A DNA stretch of 59,205 bases. Origin: Gnetum montanum. Taxonomy: Eukaryota; Streptophyta; Gnetopsida; Gnetales; Gnetaceae. The notes beneath the pieces are model-generated. The model saw only the letters and a program-made list of their open reading frames with translations, ran no database searches and was not told the DNA's origin. A program made the translations under genes and the position numbers. The stretch lies in NCBI GenBank assembly GCA_015680685.1, contig MNCI01015593.1, positions 190,140 to 249,344 of the forward strand. The letters are read 5' to 3'. This document shows positions 10,206 through 21,273 of this stretch, piece by piece (positions within the stretch are counted from its first letter, which is position 1; each line of letters opens with the position of its first letter).

Positions 10206-10290
10206 GAAATGTCTCATCTACAAAGGAGATGTTTCATCTGTAAGTGAGATGTCTCATCTACATTGTAGATGTCTCTGCTGAGATATCCCA
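10206..10290 (+). repeat. ~21-bp tandem repeat in the L U3
   Basis: Four units of the type GAGATGTCTCATCTACA occur in a row (starting near 10206, 10226, 10247 and 10267). Each contains the palindrome GAGATGTCTC or a variant. The array lies about 150 bp before the TATA box. Confidence 0.6.
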
Positions 10291-10432
10291 CATGATTTGA
10301 AGATGTCTACTCAGTAACCTTTGCACTTAAGAGAGACATTTCCTTGTTCTCAAAGACATCTTCCACTAATTTTAACAAACATTAAATTCGATGATAAATT
10401 GGAGGGAAGATGAAGTGATAGGGGTGAAAAGG

Positions 10433-10440
10433 TATAAATA
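10433..10440 (+). promoter_or_regulatory. TATA box of the L LTR
   Basis: AAAGGTATAAATAGACC, downstream of the U3 repeat array. Confidence 0.55.
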
Positions 10441-10734
10441 GACCTCTTAGACCTTTAGTTTGATCAAAAGAGTCAAAATAGATTCTAGGGATAGAGAGGT
10501 GAGTGAGAGAGGACTAAAGAGAGATAGAGTCTTGGCAAAGTGCCTTAATCATCATCCATGTGAGTGTGTGTTTTCTTTAATTGAGTGTGTGAGAGTTGGA
10601 TTGAATGTCTTATTTCTCCTTGGGAATTGTGTTTCCTTTCATATGTAAATTCTCCATTTGAGCAAGAACAAAGCTTCCATTTTTCTTTTCTTGGAAAAAT
10701 TTTCTATTTTGTGACTTTGAGAGAGCTTGGATTA

Positions 10735-12108
10735 TGGAATCCATGGGAGCTCCTCATTATACTTCAAGGAAGAAGAAAAATCAAGAACTTAGAAAAGAGA
10801 TTCAAGAGTTTAAGGGCTTTTTTAAAGCTTTTGTGACTAAAATGAAAGAATTTCTTCCCAAAGTAAAGGTTCACAAGCACTAATATTTTTCTAAAACTTA
10901 AGAAAGGGATATGGAGAAATTCAAGACTAACATGGGAAATATTTTGAGAAGAATCAATAGAATATCTTCTAGTCATGAAGAAGAAAAGGAAGATGAAATG
11001 TCTGAAGTAGAGATCAATGAGAAAAAGAGTTCTCAAGTATCTCTTATTGAGTAAGAGAGTGCTCAATACTCAAGGGTTTCAAAGGAGAAAACCAAGAGCT
11101 TCATAAAAGGAATCAAGAGATCTTTGAAGTCCAAGATGGTGTATGTTGCTAATCAAGGAGACCTCCTACCTTATGACTCATGGGAGGTGAAGGATCTAAG
11201 CCAATAGATTGGCAAAGATCAATGTACTTCTTTAAGGAGGATCAAGGATAGCACTAGAAGGTATGATACTCATTTTTTTGCAATTTTTCTATACATTATA
11301 GCAAGGGAAAGGAGATTTTAAGTCAAGTTGAGGCTATCTCGTGGGAGAGAGGTATGTCTTCTAGGGAAGGTATGTGGAAGAATGATTACTTTAATGATGT
11401 TTTTAATTACTATGATGTTAACACTATGGAGGAGAGTTTACTTTTTGAGTTGGTACCTCCAAAGTGGGATGAAGATCTCGTTGATGATTCCTTTGAAGGG
11501 GAGAAGCCATTGGAATTAGGAACTCCTATTTTGAATCTTGAACCTTCAAGCTTTGATGAGATTGCACAAGGACATGCTGAAGATCAAGTTGAACCAAAGA
11601 TGGATGGGAGAAGCCATGAAGATGATAAACAAGAGTGAGCTTGACCTTGTTCAAGATAGTAATGTCTCTCATGTTGAAGCTAGTGTGATGGATGCTAGTT
11701 TTACACTTTAGCTTGGTAGTGATTTTTTCAATGGTAATGATGAGCATCATGATCATTGTGGTGATTGTGATGGGATTAAGAGTCATGTTGTGACTTTTGA
11801 TGAGTGAGAGGAAGACTAATAATGGTAATTTGTTTAATGATGATGGCTATTGGAATATTCATTGTGAGAAGGTCATTATTGATGTAAGTGAAGACATTGA
11901 TAATGATACAATTTTCTAGAATTTGGAGATGCTTTCTATTGATTATAGCAATGATAAATTTATGAAGTGTGTTTATGGATTTGATTTTATTTGTTATAAA
12001 ATGGAAGGGCAGCATGAAGGTAATCTACATGGTGGTGATGAAAGGAAGCTAAGTGGTAGTCTTCCAAATACCAAGAAGAAGAAGGTGAAGAAGAAGAAAA
12101 GATGTTGA
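10735..12108 (+). pseudogene. Single degenerate ORF of element L, function unknown
   Basis: From the ATG at 10735 (MESMGAPHYTSRKKK) about 450 codons can be followed through several stops and at least two frameshifts. The first third is Lys/Glu-rich and probably coiled (NQELRKEIQEFKGFF, KTKSFIKGIKRSLKSK). The middle is acidic (11354-11638: LLFELVPPKWDEDLVDDSF, LEPSSFDEIAQGHAED), followed by an Asp/His-rich part. The C-terminus is strongly basic (KKKKVKKKKRC, 12073-12105), like a nuclear localisation signal. There is no capsid domain, zinc knuckle, protease, RT or integrase. I do not recognise the family. The length and continuity of the coding signal show the ancestor encoded one protein. Confidence 0.5.
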
Positions 12109-12390
12109 ATTAGGAAAGCCTAATCCTTTTTCTTTTTCTTATTCTTTATTTTTTGCAAGTTTGAGTCATCATGGGGATGCAAGGAAAGCATTTCAAGTAG
12201 ATGATCAAATGAAGGAAGCATGGCCGGGCATGAGGACAAGCCCCTATGAGCAAGGGAAGCTTAAAACCAAAACCTCCACTGATATTTATTCTCATGTTTG
12301 TAATGCATTGAGTCATGATTACTGTAATGGCCTTGAGTCATGGGTGCATGGTGCCTTCCATCTTGTGAAGCATCATGAAGCATGACATTT

Positions 12391-12405
12391 TTAAGGGTGG
12401 GAGAG
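12391..12405 (+). promoter_or_regulatory. Polypurine tract of L
   Basis: TTAAGGGTGGGAGAG, just before the second LTR copy (TGTAGGAAC at 12410). Confidence 0.55.
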
Positions 12406-12409
12406 CTTG

Positions 12410-12750
12410 TGTAGGAACAACTCTTCATATCCCCTTATTCTACCCTACATACTATGTGTCTTTTTGTGTTGATTTTGTTGGGGATCATTTGTGGATGTTT
12501 TGGCATGTTTTGGGGGTGTTTTTGGCTCATTTTGATGATTTCAAGGTGTTCTAGGATCCTTAAGGACTTGTTGGGAGGCATTTAAGGGCTCCCAACATCA
12601 AAATGAACACTTTTATTTTTGGCACTTGCAGAAGAGATGTCTCTTTTGAGAGATAGAAATCTCCCTAGAGACATTTCCCCTAAAGTGTAACTATCCCAAG
12701 TCCAAAGGAGATGTTTACCAAAAATAGAAGACATCTCTCCTAAGAACAGG
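12410..12750 (+). repeat. 3' LTR of L, truncated by element A
   Basis: It starts at TGTAGGAACAAC and follows the 5' copy through the AAGAGATGTCTC region of U3, then stops inside U3 where TGATGAG of the A LTR begins (12751). ACAGG (12746-12750) would be the left target-site copy for A. The matching right copy is not found because A has lost its end. Confidence 0.55.
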
Positions 12751-13599
12751 TGATGAGTTGTGTGTTGGTTGTGTTGAAGGGATCCCATCAATGTGACCCC
12801 ATCAACGAGATCCCATTGACGTAGGATTTACAATGTCTACAGGTACCTATTGACATAGCACCATATCTTGCCTATAAATACATGCTTACCAGCCGCATTT
12901 ATGGAATTTATTTATTAGTAGCATAGCAGACCTCTTGCAGTTTGTTCTTTCAAGTGTTAGAATATTTTCTAAGCATCCTCAATAGGAGTGAGAAGTATAC
13001 AAATCTTTATTCAAGCATTGATGTACCTGAGCACCTCAGTTTGATCGACAATAAAGATGAGCTTTCTTCCTAAACCTTATAGCACTTAGTTTAATGTTTA
13101 TTTAATGTATTTATTATTCATGAAACTTACTTTAATGGATTCAATTAATTAGTTAACTTTAGATAATTGATGCACATAAGTATGACCATCTCAAGCATAT
13201 GATTAACACTTGGTAATCCTAGTAGCACTTAACGCTTGGTAAACTAGTAGTATTGTAACATATTTAGGGTATGTTCAGTAGATGGGAATAGATGCTTATG
13301 TTAGGATTATCCAAGCATTAGTTAGTCATTAGATTAATTAAACATTTAATTACTTAATTTTCAAAACTTAGGCGAATTACATGAAAAACATAAAATGATA
13401 AAAATCATATGCCTTTGTTACACTTAACCATACTTTTGAACTTCACAAGTGAAATTGAGAAGACAACAATCGTGTCTGTTAACTTCACTACCTAGAAAAA
13501 ATGCACTTAGAGAGCTAAAGTCTATGGAATTTAACCAACTTTCTTAGTGAATGCTAGTGATTCATATGGTTGGGCATAGGGACTGCTTACTACTCATCA
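12751..13599 (+). repeat. 5' LTR of element A
   Basis: It runs from TGATGAG to ...CTACTCATCA. It carries repeated CCCATCAATG / CCCATTGACGT motifs, TATAAATA (12873-12880), AATAAAG (13051), the CTTGGTAATCCTAGTAG motif shared by B and C, and the terminal ATATGGTTGGGCATAGGGAC segment. Confidence 0.75.
12807..12880 (+). promoter_or_regulatory. Core promoter of the A LTR
   Basis: GAGATCCCATTGACG (12807-12821), containing TGACGT, followed 51 bp later by TATAAATA (12873-12880). The 15-mer recurs, with two transitions, before the TATA box of the internal promoter at 17665. Confidence 0.5.
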
Positions 13600-13600
13600 T

Positions 13601-13620
13601 TGATGTCATTTCCGAGGACT
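13601..13620 (+). other. Primer binding site of A
   Basis: TGATGTCATTTCCGAGGACT, a decayed TGGCGCCGTTGCC-type (tRNA-Asp) site one base past the LTR end. Confidence 0.55.
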
Positions 13621-13745
13621 TTAGTTAGCTATGTGTGCTATCTAGGACAATAGTGAAATCACTAAACAATCGTTGTCATGGTATTAAAGATTTATTTTTT
13701 TGAAAATGCTAGTATTTTAAGTCACACACATTATTAATTGAAAGC

Positions 13746-16000
13746 ATGTCTCCTTCGTAGAGAACCAATAATGCACCATGTAATAAGAACACTCGTAGGA
13801 AAAATGGTAGGTTCTATACTAAAGAGAATTAGAGTGAACAACCTCAAGTAGGGGTTTTGTATGCCCATTTTGACTTGTACAACATGCAAGAACTACATTT
13901 AGGTAGTATAGACAACTTTAGAGGAGATGGAGTAAATCCTAAATCAAGGAGAGCCATAAGGCCTAAGACCTTCTCTAAATTTAGAAAGGATACATCAAGG
14001 GACAATAGGGAAAACTATAGAAGCCATGGTAATTCTCCTAGTTCACCATCTTCCTCTTCCTCTTCCTCTTCCTCTTCAACGTCTAGTTCTGACAAAGATA
14101 AATGTAGGTATAGAGATAAAGCTCCACTATGGGATCAAAATAAAGATATAAATCAAACTTAATAATAAAATCAAAGACATCAAAATGAGCATAGACAAGA
14201 TCATCACAATCAATCAAATAGAAATGATGATTATCACGATGACATGTCTGATGAAAATGAACCCTTGCTAGTAACTAGGTGCATGAAACAAATCTAGGAG
14301 GTAATTAAAATATCTCATAGACATTAAAGAGAAATTTGCATCAAATGATTATATATTGATAACATTCCTAGATTTGAGAGCTACTATAATTATGATCCAC
14401 AACATCATCTACAAGCCTTCTATGATTCTTGCACCTTGTAGAACATCAAAACTAAGTGGTAAAAGCTTAAGCTTTTTCCTAGGATACTCATAGAAGAAGC
14501 TGAGAGTTGGTATAGATCATTGAAGCCAAATTCAATACATTGGTGGTATATAATGCTTAAGCTTTTCAAAAAAAATATCAAACCTATGAGAGAGTGTCCA
14601 ATCTAAGAAAACAAATCCAAGGATGAAAGTCAGGAAATCATGAATCCTTGGATGTGGCCTTGGATAGATACTATTCGCTACTACATAGATGTCCAAGTCA
14701 TGGGTTTTCTCAAAAGGAGAAACTTCTTGACATCATAGATGGGCTTCATAACCAAATGAGGAAGACCCCTGGGATCTATGCCCAAGGATGACTATCTAAA
14801 TTAAGAGCCCATCAAATAAAAAGGCTAGTGGAATAGGTGGTGAAAGAAGAAGGAGAGCTATGTAAAAGGGAGACTATTGAGGAATATAACCGGGACACAA
14901 CTCTTCAAACAAGAGAGGTCCATATGTATGATAAGGAAAAAGAGAAGGCTCAATACAAAAGGCTATTACTAAGATTGAAGCAAGGCTAGATAAGATGTGG
15001 GAGTTGATGAATGAGAAAGTTACAACCCACTTAGAAATCATAGGGGAGAAGGTAGTGCAACAGGAATCAAATGATCAAAACAAAAAGAGGGTAAAAAATG
15101 GAATAGGTATGAACACTTATTAGCAAAATGGGAAAATGACTATAGTAGAAAAGGTTACAAAATCAAGTATAGAAGAGGATGATGGATGTAACATATGCCA
15201 ATATGACCATCCAAAGGGCTATTACCCAGTTATGTTACATCTACATGAGTATAGGGCTTTTTCTTTGAATCCCAAGTTTGTCCAAAAGTAAATGAATAGG
15301 AAATTATCTTACTCCAAAGGTAATTATAGATAGTTCTACAACCAATCATACTATTTCAATAGAACTCATTATTAGCCTCAAAACTACTATCAACTACAGT
15401 GGCAAAACCCCTAGTTGTGGAGGAAGTCATCATCAAACTAGTACTACTATTATCGCCAACTAGACCCATACGGATATTATGTTTAGCAACCTATTTTCCC
15501 AACTAGTTCTACTTCCTCTACATCAAATCACTTCTACCATCCTGCTGAATATCATCAACCCACTACATCTCTTGTGGGATCACCATCTCTCATCTCTTAT
15601 CCTTCGGCACATCCTCACTACTCTTATCCTTCCTTCCATCATATGCCACCAACAACAATGCAAGAAGAATTAGCACTACAACCTCAATATAAGAATGCCA
15701 CTTATGCTATAAACATAAACATAAATGATCATGTTAGTAGATCTCTATAGAAAACTAGGAAACATCCCTTCTTTAGGATGGTTCCCACTCATGCAAATAA
15801 GATGCATAGATCTACTAGCTATCAAAACCAACACAAGGACAATCTAGTGCAACACCCTTCCTTATCGAAACAATGTCTTCCAATCCTATGCAAGAGCCAA
15901 CAATTGCCACCACCCCAACACAAAACATAAAAGATAAACCTATCATTGAGAAGAGATAGAACATTCCATGCATTATTAGTAATAACAAAAAATGCAACTG
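13746..16000 (+). pseudogene. gag of element A
   Basis: It starts at ATG 13746 (MSPS, then a stop). The N-terminal region has a Ser tract encoded by a TCTTCC microsatellite, inside a basic/Ser-rich stretch (RDNRENYRSHGNS). The capsid core follows at about 14395-14640 (HHLQAFYDSC..., then SWYRSLKPNSI), then LARLDKMWELMNEKVTT-like text near 14980 and the zinc-knuckle-like CNICQYDHPKGYY...LH (15187-15240). The C-terminal part is Tyr/Gln-rich (15340-15480). Numerous stops and frameshifts make it inactive. No protease follows; by about 16200 it has passed into the non-coding 3' region. Confidence 0.7.
14049..14078 (+). repeat. TCTTCC microsatellite inside gag
   Basis: About five TCTTCC units encode a run of serines in the gag N-terminal region. 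Confidence 0.8.
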
Positions 16001-16199
16001 TGGGCTAAAGGTTCAAAGTGTTCACTCGATTCCTACACCAGCCTATAGTGAACATAAGGAACAAGAGTGTATGTAAAACCAAGTCCACAAAATAGCCACT
16101 AAACCAAATGAGACCTAGTGGCTTGCAAATTAGAATGCTAAACTATTCAAATAATGCATTGAAACATATAACTCAATTAGTAGTTCTTATTTTGACCAT

Positions 16200-17660
16200 G
16201 AACTTAGTCATGGGGGAGATGCCCCATTTTGAACCAAGAACTAATAAGTGCTTTCTCTCTTTTGTTTTTTATTTTACACTAGTTTTAGGACATTTTTCTC
16301 TTTCTTAAATATTTTATACTTTCTTCTATATTTTACTTTATTTGGGGTTGGATTTCTTTTATGCTTTTCTTATGTTTTTTTTTTCTTTCTTTATTGATAC
16401 CAGGAATAAAGTGCAACTGTAGCTATTGATTAATGGTGGATTGTGCTATAATGATTTTTTTATTACTAATGTCTGGGTTCTATCTTTGAATTTTGGTGTT
16501 GATACCTAAGACATGGTTTCGTTTTCATGATAACAGGTAGTGAGTCCACATCATCCACCCATCCATGAACCTCTATGGTGTTCCCTTGTTGTGGAAATAT
16601 GTGGTCCCTTCTTAAATGAAACTTGTAATGCATTTGTTACCTTGGTAGTTTTCAAACTTGGGATGGGTCAAATGGATAGACACATGTGTGACTTAAAGGG
16701 GATTTGACACTCTTTGTACTTGCCTACCCTCTTGGGTGCATGACTGTTCTCATGGATTTCTCACCATTTCGCTATCGACTAATAACAAGAACCTAAAGTA
16801 TTTTCATGGTGTGGTTCCCATGAAAAAAAACATAATAATGAGAATTCAAAGCACATCCCTTAGATAAAATAATAGGCTGCAAGCACTAGTTATGGGACTA
16901 GACAAACATGTTACCCATGCCTAAAGGTTCCTTTTAACTAAGCCCCATCTCACTTCCTACTTCTCTTTTCTTCTCTTTTAGGAATGGTGATTGGTCTTTG
17001 GTGATATTCATGTGCCTTAAGAAGATGCACTAGTCTTAGAGTGTTGATGCAAGGTCACTAAAAGTGGTTGGTTTTAATTTAGACTAAGGATGAACATTAT
17101 TAGCTCATATTAACCACAAAAATCCACAAGGAACTTCATGTAACCATGATATGAGACTCCATTCCAATCTCCACCTCATCCATCTATGTGTTCCATATCT
17201 TACCTCACTGCCTCTTTTCATGTTTTATTTAATGTCTTAGTTTGATGTGTCAAAGTTCTTAGATAGTTTCTTTGATGATTTGGTCCTTAACTAACCATAA
17301 CCATTAGTCACCCATGGGGCCCATGGACTCCTTTGTTTGAGAGTATGCAAGGGCATTAAGGGCATGAGCCTATTATGGGGAAGACCCACTTACATAGTGC
17401 TTAGCTTGGCTAGTTAAGTTTCTTATCCCTTAGGCATTTCCACATTCAAATATTTTGTACTCCATGTCAGTTATGTCCAATTGTGCACTCCTTCATGGCA
17501 TTTCTCCATCATTCTCCAAATAAATCCTCCTTTCTTGCGCATTATCTAGCCCTCTTCATGCATCTCATTGTGTTCTTGGCTTCTTGGACTTCCTTGTGAC
17601 TCTAATTTCATGTAGAAACTCTTTATTTTTCAAGTTCCAAAATCCTATCAAACAATGCAT
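16200..17660 (+). other. Non-coding 3' region of A with conserved blocks
   Basis: It starts at ATGGGGGAGATGCCCC, which resembles a polypurine tract and matches the end of pol in C (GTGGGGGTGTTC, 32265). A T-rich stretch follows (16260-16400), then blocks shared with C and M, including the stem-loop at 17342-17398. No ORF here is credible. Confidence 0.6.
17342..17398 (+). other. Conserved stem-loop block, A copy
   Basis: Arms AGTATGCAAG and CTTACATAGT pair at 8 of 10 positions. The core GGGCATGAGCCTATTATGGG with AAGACCC is shared with C (33380-33436) and M (4722-4777). Confidence 0.5.
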
Positions 17661-17664
17661 TAAT

Positions 17665-17731
17665 GAGATCCCATCGATGCAATTTACCACGTTGATGTGA
17701 TCTTGTCAACAAAAAAAGAAATTCTATATAT
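17665..17731 (+). promoter_or_regulatory. Putative internal promoter before the A aORF
   Basis: GAGATCCCATCGATG (17665-17679) repeats the LTR motif at 12807. A TATATA box (17725-17731) lies 46 bp after it, against 51 bp in the LTR. GTCAACAAAAA just before the TATA box recurs as GTCGACAAAAA in E. The aORF ATG lies 440 bp downstream. Confidence 0.5.
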
Positions 17732-18172
17732 GCTACCTAAAACTTAGTGAATTTTTCCATTTAACAAAAATGCAAGAGGAGTTTTTGTAATTTTCAGAGT
17801 CAAAAACCTTCTAGAGCCCATAAAATTCACAACGTTTGTCCAGTTACACTCATTATTTAGTCCTATAGCTACTGAAGGTGAGCTCTACATTGTAGGAGCG
17901 ACAAACCTTAGGTTTTTGATGAAAATTTTTTTGAATTCTAACTTCCAAAAGGTTTAATTAATAAAATAATATTAAAATTACTAATTTATGAGAGTTAAAC
18001 CTTTCCAAAAAACTTTGGTAGATATTAAAATAAAATAATAATAAAATAATATTAAAATAATCAATTTTCCATGATCACAACTTAGCCAAGTGTAATTGCC
18101 CAAAGAGACAAGGTACCTAAATGTTATAAGTTACACATCACACACTAATCCTTGATTATGTTGTGATCACAA

Positions 18173-19104
18173 ATGGCACCTAAAAGAATTCATGGACTGG
18201 AGGCAAGACTATCTCAACCAAAGGATAAGACGCCTAGAACCAGAAGGGGCCAATAGCCAAAATAATCCTAGGAGTAGGTGGCTGAGACCCATGCAACGAG
18301 ACCTCTTTGGAAGGAGCCTAAAGTGGAATCTATTTTATAGATTTCCAAAGCTACAACAGAGCAATCCCATTGGGATGAGGCACCAGGATCAAGGCCAAAC
18401 CTTGAGGTCACTTTGATGGAGGCCTACCTAAGGTAAATTGCATGCCATGAGGTTCAAAAATCTTTCCTTCAAGAGCTAAACTTTGGAACCTTCTTGGAGT
18501 TTTCTCCAATAAATGTCAAAACTCAACTTTAGAACTCTCCCATGTAGCCCATCATCACTTTTAGCAAAGAGTGGTACATGGAAGAGACATATCTCTTCTG
18601 GAGAAATAGGAAGTCCAATGCCATAGTGAAGATCAATGATATTATTGTATCCTACTCGATGGAGGCCACCTCTTAGGCCCTTGGGGTGCCTAAAACTAGG
18701 GCAACCTTGGTGGAAATTCCAATGTAGATGGATCTTGATGTGAAAAAAGAATGGATCCACTGATGCTATTGAGTTGACAACAAGGAGTATGATGCGCTCA
18801 CAATGTTAGAACAAACATACTTCAAGATTGTGGCCTTTCACCTTAATCCAATTGGAAGGCTAAGCAAGGTGATAGCCTTTCCTACTTGTGCATGCATTTC
18901 TTTAAGCAGGAAATTCTTGATAAACCTTCTACAACTAATCTATCTCAAGATAGAGGAGCACTTCAAGGAGAATGAACATGGGAGGAAGGTACTTCCCTTT
19001 CCATGCTTAATCAAAAAAATACAAAAGGGGAGGAATAGCTTACTATTCAAAAGATACCCTTCATCATGCTCCTATGTTTTTCAAGACATAATAGAACCCT
19101 CCTA
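18173..19104 (+). pseudogene. Accessory ORF (aORF) of element A, N-terminal half
   Basis: The ATG at 18173 (MAPKRIHGLEARLSQPKDK) aligns with the starts in C and E; the acceptor before it is decayed (ATCACAA). After a basic N-terminal region the globular domain is recognisable from about 18810: YFKIVAFHLNPIGRLSKV, then KEN...KVLPFPCLIKK, aligning with E residues YFKIGTYHIFPMKGLNRI and FVLPFPCLIRK. It resembles the plant-transposon protein domain of Pfam's Transposase_32 type, seen in Athila-like elements. The copy breaks off after about 310 codons, before the coiled coil, and contains stops. Function is unknown. Confidence 0.6.
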
Positions 19105-19110
19105 AAATTA

Positions 19111-20291
19111 AATTTAAGTTTTCAATATTTCATTTAAGAAAATTATTATTATTGTTTTTTTCACATAGCCCTTTCCAGCTAAGACTATTCTCGAGTTTCT
19201 GTACCCATACGAGAGGTGCCCTGGGCGATAGTCTCCTAAAATAAGTTTTCATAGGTGTTGGTGTGTCCAAAATTTATGCATCAACACAAACCATTTGACA
19301 TGCCATTCCTATAGCTTATTTGAAATAAAAAACATCTATAAAAAACATCATGATAGTTTTCTTTCCACCTCAATATAAATATGAATGATGGTTAAGTGAA
19401 TTCATTAGTCTATTACCAATACATCTATTCTTTGTCAAATACTATCATTTTATTATAGCATGACCAAAGTATTTATTTAAAATGATAATATTGTTTTAAT
19501 GTAATTAAATCTTAAATGTTTTTACTTAGTTGGAGCTTTAAACATTTTTCGGAATTTCTTCTTTAAGTTTGCCACAGTGGTTCTCCATTTCATTCAAAGG
19601 AATATTAGGTGAACATAGATTAATGCTTTATTTTTCAACTCAAAAAAATATATGCTAAAGCCTTCTAATGCATTGGTGATAAAGAAGGTTAAAATTTGCT
19701 ACATGTAGTTTATTAAAGTTGTATTTCATTTTATGTTAATTGAAAAAAAGTTTTTATGGTTTATTACTTGTGAAAACAGTACTGAAGCCAAAGAAGGTAA
19801 GAGACTATAAGGCCAATGAGGAGTCAAAACATCTTGTTATTCATCCTAAAAATATTAATTTTGCTTGTTTTACTACTAAACATAAGTTTTAAAAAACTGT
19901 ATCAACAATAGAATTTCAAGCTAAAAAGGCTAAACCAAAATAAAAATAAAAATTGAATTAGAAATATGTATATATGTATATGATGAGTAATAAAATTTTA
20001 TATTATTCTAAAGATGATTTATATTATGTTTTGACTAAATGTACACTATGATACATTAGAAGAATTATAAAGGGATATACAATTTCCTTAAGTAAGACAA
20101 GAGCCTTTATTAATTAGAGAATAAAGTAAACCTAATTTTTTACACTAACAATTATAAAGTTACATAAAATGTTAATAAATAAACTTTTCTTTGCTTTCTT
20201 ACATAAAATTCAAATATCTAATAATATTTTTTAAAATGTATAACTTATTCCAATAGACAAACAAAGGAACTTTCTATTCAAAGTACAAAAT
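19111..20291 (+). other. AT-rich stretch without recognised genes
   Basis: Between the truncated aORF of A and the LTR of B. Very AT-rich, with no credible ORF. The only structured segment seen is a nested hairpin at 19182-19234. It may be old host sequence or a decayed insertion. Confidence 0.5.
19182..19234 (+). other. Nested hairpin, possible structured RNA
   Basis: Outer stem AGACTAT/ATAGTCT (19182-19188 with 19228-19234) and inner stem TCTCG/CGAGA (19189-19193 with 19210-19214), with GGTGCCCTGGGCG between the right arms. It is GC-rich compared with its surroundings. It is not a tRNA; the family is unknown. Confidence 0.3.
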
Positions 20292-21130
20292 TGATGAAGT
20301 ATCATCAGCTGGCTATGTCAACCTAACCCTATCAATGGATGCATTGACGTAGTGGTCAGTCAAGCCTATATAAATGTGCGTACCCGCTACATTTATGACA
20401 CGTTAAGTCACTAGTGTAGTTAAACCCTTGTAGTTTTATTTCCCTAGAGTTAGAATATTTTCTAAGTGCCCATAGTATAAACTAAAGCAATTGTGCAAAT
20501 CCTTATTTGAGCATCATGTACCTAAATAAATTGATGTGACCAATAATAAATATGAGATTCTTGACATTCATTGCAACACTTGGAACAGATTAATATTTCT
20601 TACTTGTACTTTAATCTTTATGCATTTCATATTCTTGTCGTAAGTAATTAATGCATTTAATAATGAACACATAAGTACAACCACTTCAAGCATACCATTT
20701 AACACTTGCTAATCCCTGCAGTGGCCATTTGGTATGCCCAGTAATTGCCACTTGGTAATTCAGTAGTGTTAATTTGAGTTTAGGATGTGTATGACAAGTG
20801 GGCTCGAATACTTATGTTAGGATAGTTAGCCTTCGAATTGTTAGAAAATTAGGATAGTTAATTATCAATGATTTATCTTTTCACCAACACATAGGCTAGA
20901 AAATATATAAATATATAAATATAAATAAATATCATATTCCTTAACTCACACTTAACCATACGTAAGAACCTACACAAGTAAGAGTTAAGAAGACAATGAT
21001 CATACCCTTCCTAGGTCACCATCTTTATCTATAGGCACACTTAGGAGCTAAGTCCATGAAATTCAACTAGATTGCTAGTGCACACTTGTGATTCATATGG
21101 TTGGGTAGAGAGACTGCTTGCTAGTCATCA
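20292..21130 (+). repeat. 5' LTR of element B
   Basis: It runs from TGATGAAG to ...CTAGTCATCA. TGACGT (20345-20350), TATATAAAT (20367-20375), GTTAGAATATTTTCTAAG and the terminal ATATGGTTGGGTAGAGAGAC segment match the A LTR. Confidence 0.75.
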
Positions 21131-21131
21131 T

Positions 21132-21150
21132 TGGCATCATTTCCAAGGAT
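21132..21150 (+). other. Primer binding site of B
   Basis: TGGCATCATTTCCAAGGAT, a decayed tRNA-Asp-type site one base after the LTR. Confidence 0.6.
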
Positions 21151-21273
21151 TTAGTTTAGTTAGGTGCATTAGGTAGAAAGAGATAGTGACATCATATAAA
21201 GATGTAAGGATCATTCAATGATAAAACATTAAGGACATAAGAGTAAAGCACACTATTTTTAACAAGAACTAAC

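Larger units (their letters stand above)
9983..10730 (+). repeat. 5' LTR of element L (right end approximate)
   Basis: It starts at TGTCTAAACC and carries a U3 tandem repeat, TATAAATA (10433-10440) and a G/T-rich U5. No convincing primer site is visible, so the right end is placed just before the ATG of the internal ORF. Confidence 0.5.
9983..12750 (+). mobile_element. Element L: pol-less LTR element
   Basis: Two related LTR copies (from 9983 and from 12410) flank a 1.7-kb interior that has one long degenerate ORF and no pol domains. The second copy stops at 12750, where element A's LTR starts. The matching order of the blocks GTTTGTGTGTTATTGTGTC / CTCATTTTGATGATTTCAAGG / AAGAGATGTCTC supports the pairing. 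Alternatively the first LTR belongs to the chromovirus whose chromodomain precedes it. Confidence 0.6.
12751..19110 (+). mobile_element. Element A: pol-less Athila/Tat-like gypsy element
   Basis: In order: 5' LTR (12751-13599), tRNA-Asp-type primer site (13601), gag (13746 to about 16000), pyrimidine-rich 3' region, stem-loop block (17342-17398), internal promoter (17665-17731) and aORF (18173 to about 19104). No pol domain lies between gag and the 3' region. The sequence after 19110 no longer matches, so the aORF tail and 3' LTR are lost. It shares its LTR family with B and M. Confidence 0.75.

Noticed and set aside
10764-11066. 100-codon minus-strand frame, Phe/Leu-rich
   Set aside because: It is the antisense shadow of the Lys/Glu-rich ORF of element L on the plus strand.
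19182-19234. tRNA gene
   Set aside because: The fold has only two stems, no anticodon or T arm, and no A/B box promoter.
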